The position numbers were made by a program, and so were the translations under genes. A model generated the notes under the pieces. It saw only the letters and a program-made list of their open reading frames with translations, was not told the DNA's origin and searched no databases. DNA of 5,605 bases from Candidatus Methanophagales archaeon (GTDB lineage Archaea > Halobacteriota > Syntropharchaeia > Alkanophagales > Methanospirareceae): the NCBI GenBank assembly GCA_021161765.1, contig JAGGZZ010000236.1:1-5605 (forward strand). The letters run 5' to 3'. Every line of letters begins with the position of its first letter. Position 1 is the stretch's first letter. This document shows positions 5,489 through 5,605 of this stretch, one piece after another.

Positions 5489-5564
5489 ACACAGATTAAC
5501 GCAGATGAAAAAATCAACAATGTCAAACTAAAATAAATCTGCGTAAATCAGTGTAAATCCGTGT
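5489..5564. repeat. Inverted array of a 10-bp repeat after the U32 operon
   Basis: Two plus-strand units, ACACAGATTA (5489) and ACGCAGATGA (5499), directly follow the stop codon. Three minus-strand units face them across a 26-nt spacer: ACACGGATTT (5564-5555), ACACTGATTT (5554-5545) and ACGCAGATTT (5544-5535). The spacing is exactly 10 bp with consensus ACRCDGATTW. ACGCAGAT (5499-5506) pairs perfectly with 5537-5544, and AGACAC (5487-5492) with GTGTCT (5561-5566), so the RNA could form a long imperfect hairpin. It may act as transcript end or mRNA stabiliser, but no T-run follows. Confidence 0.8.
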
Positions 5565-5585
5565 CTTAAATAGAAGGAAGTTATA

Positions 5586-5595
5586 CTTTATATAC
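5586..5595 (+). promoter_or_regulatory. TATA box for a gene beyond the window
   Basis: CTTTATATAC is a good match to the archaeal TATA consensus. A start site about 27 nt downstream of its centre would fall near 5617, outside the window, so the gene it serves cannot be seen. Confidence 0.4.
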
Positions 5596-5605
5596 AGTGA
5601 AATAC

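Noticed and set aside
1..5605. tRNA, rRNA or riboswitch
   Set aside because: No cloverleaf, rRNA-like conserved stretch or known aptamer core was recognised by reading, and predicted leaders of only a few nucleotides leave no room for riboswitches ahead of the main genes.

Overview
The window looks archaeal. Three A+T-rich boxes of the TTTATA type sit about 27-32 nt ahead of start codons, which predicts leaderless or nearly leaderless transcripts. Clear Shine-Dalgarno sites are mostly absent, and ATA (Ile) and AGG/AGA (Arg) codons are common. The cysteine-rich, probably Fe-S-binding proteins suggest an anaerobe. A methane- or alkane-metabolising euryarchaeal lineage is a guess from gene style only; no marker gene here proves it.

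Layout. Positions 1-36 hold the first 12 codons of a minus-strand gene with its own TATA box. Positions 140-1285 hold a two-gene minus-strand operon: a small charged protein of unknown function, then an orotate phosphoribosyltransferase (PyrE-type). A 62-nt divergent promoter separates it from a plus-strand pair joined by a TAATG junction: a small HEAT-like protein and an atypical uracil-DNA-glycosylase-superfamily protein. Positions 2355-2671 lie between convergent genes. They contain arrays of a 7-bp repeat in both orientations, a terminator-like structure and one doubtful 46-codon ORF. Then come a minus-strand orotidine-5'-phosphate decarboxylase (PyrF-type), a second divergent promoter of almost identical geometry, and two tandem paralogous U32-family proteins overlapping by ATGA. 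The window ends in an inverted array of a 10-bp repeat and a TATA box for a gene lying outside.

Function. The PyrE- and PyrF-type enzymes would together turn orotate plus PRPP into UMP, the last two steps of pyrimidine synthesis. Both deviate from the textbook motifs: the PRPP loop in PyrE, and the catalytic D/K/D spacing and C-terminal phosphate site in PyrF. This hints at a divergent lineage of the pathway or changed substrates. The U32 pair conserves eleven cysteines, including a C-terminal C-x3-C-x2-C-x2-C cluster, and is the strongest candidate here for an uncharacterised Fe-S enzyme, perhaps a heterodimer. The other striking signal is the short-period (7 bp, 10 bp) inverted repeat arrays that begin within a few bases of three stop codons.
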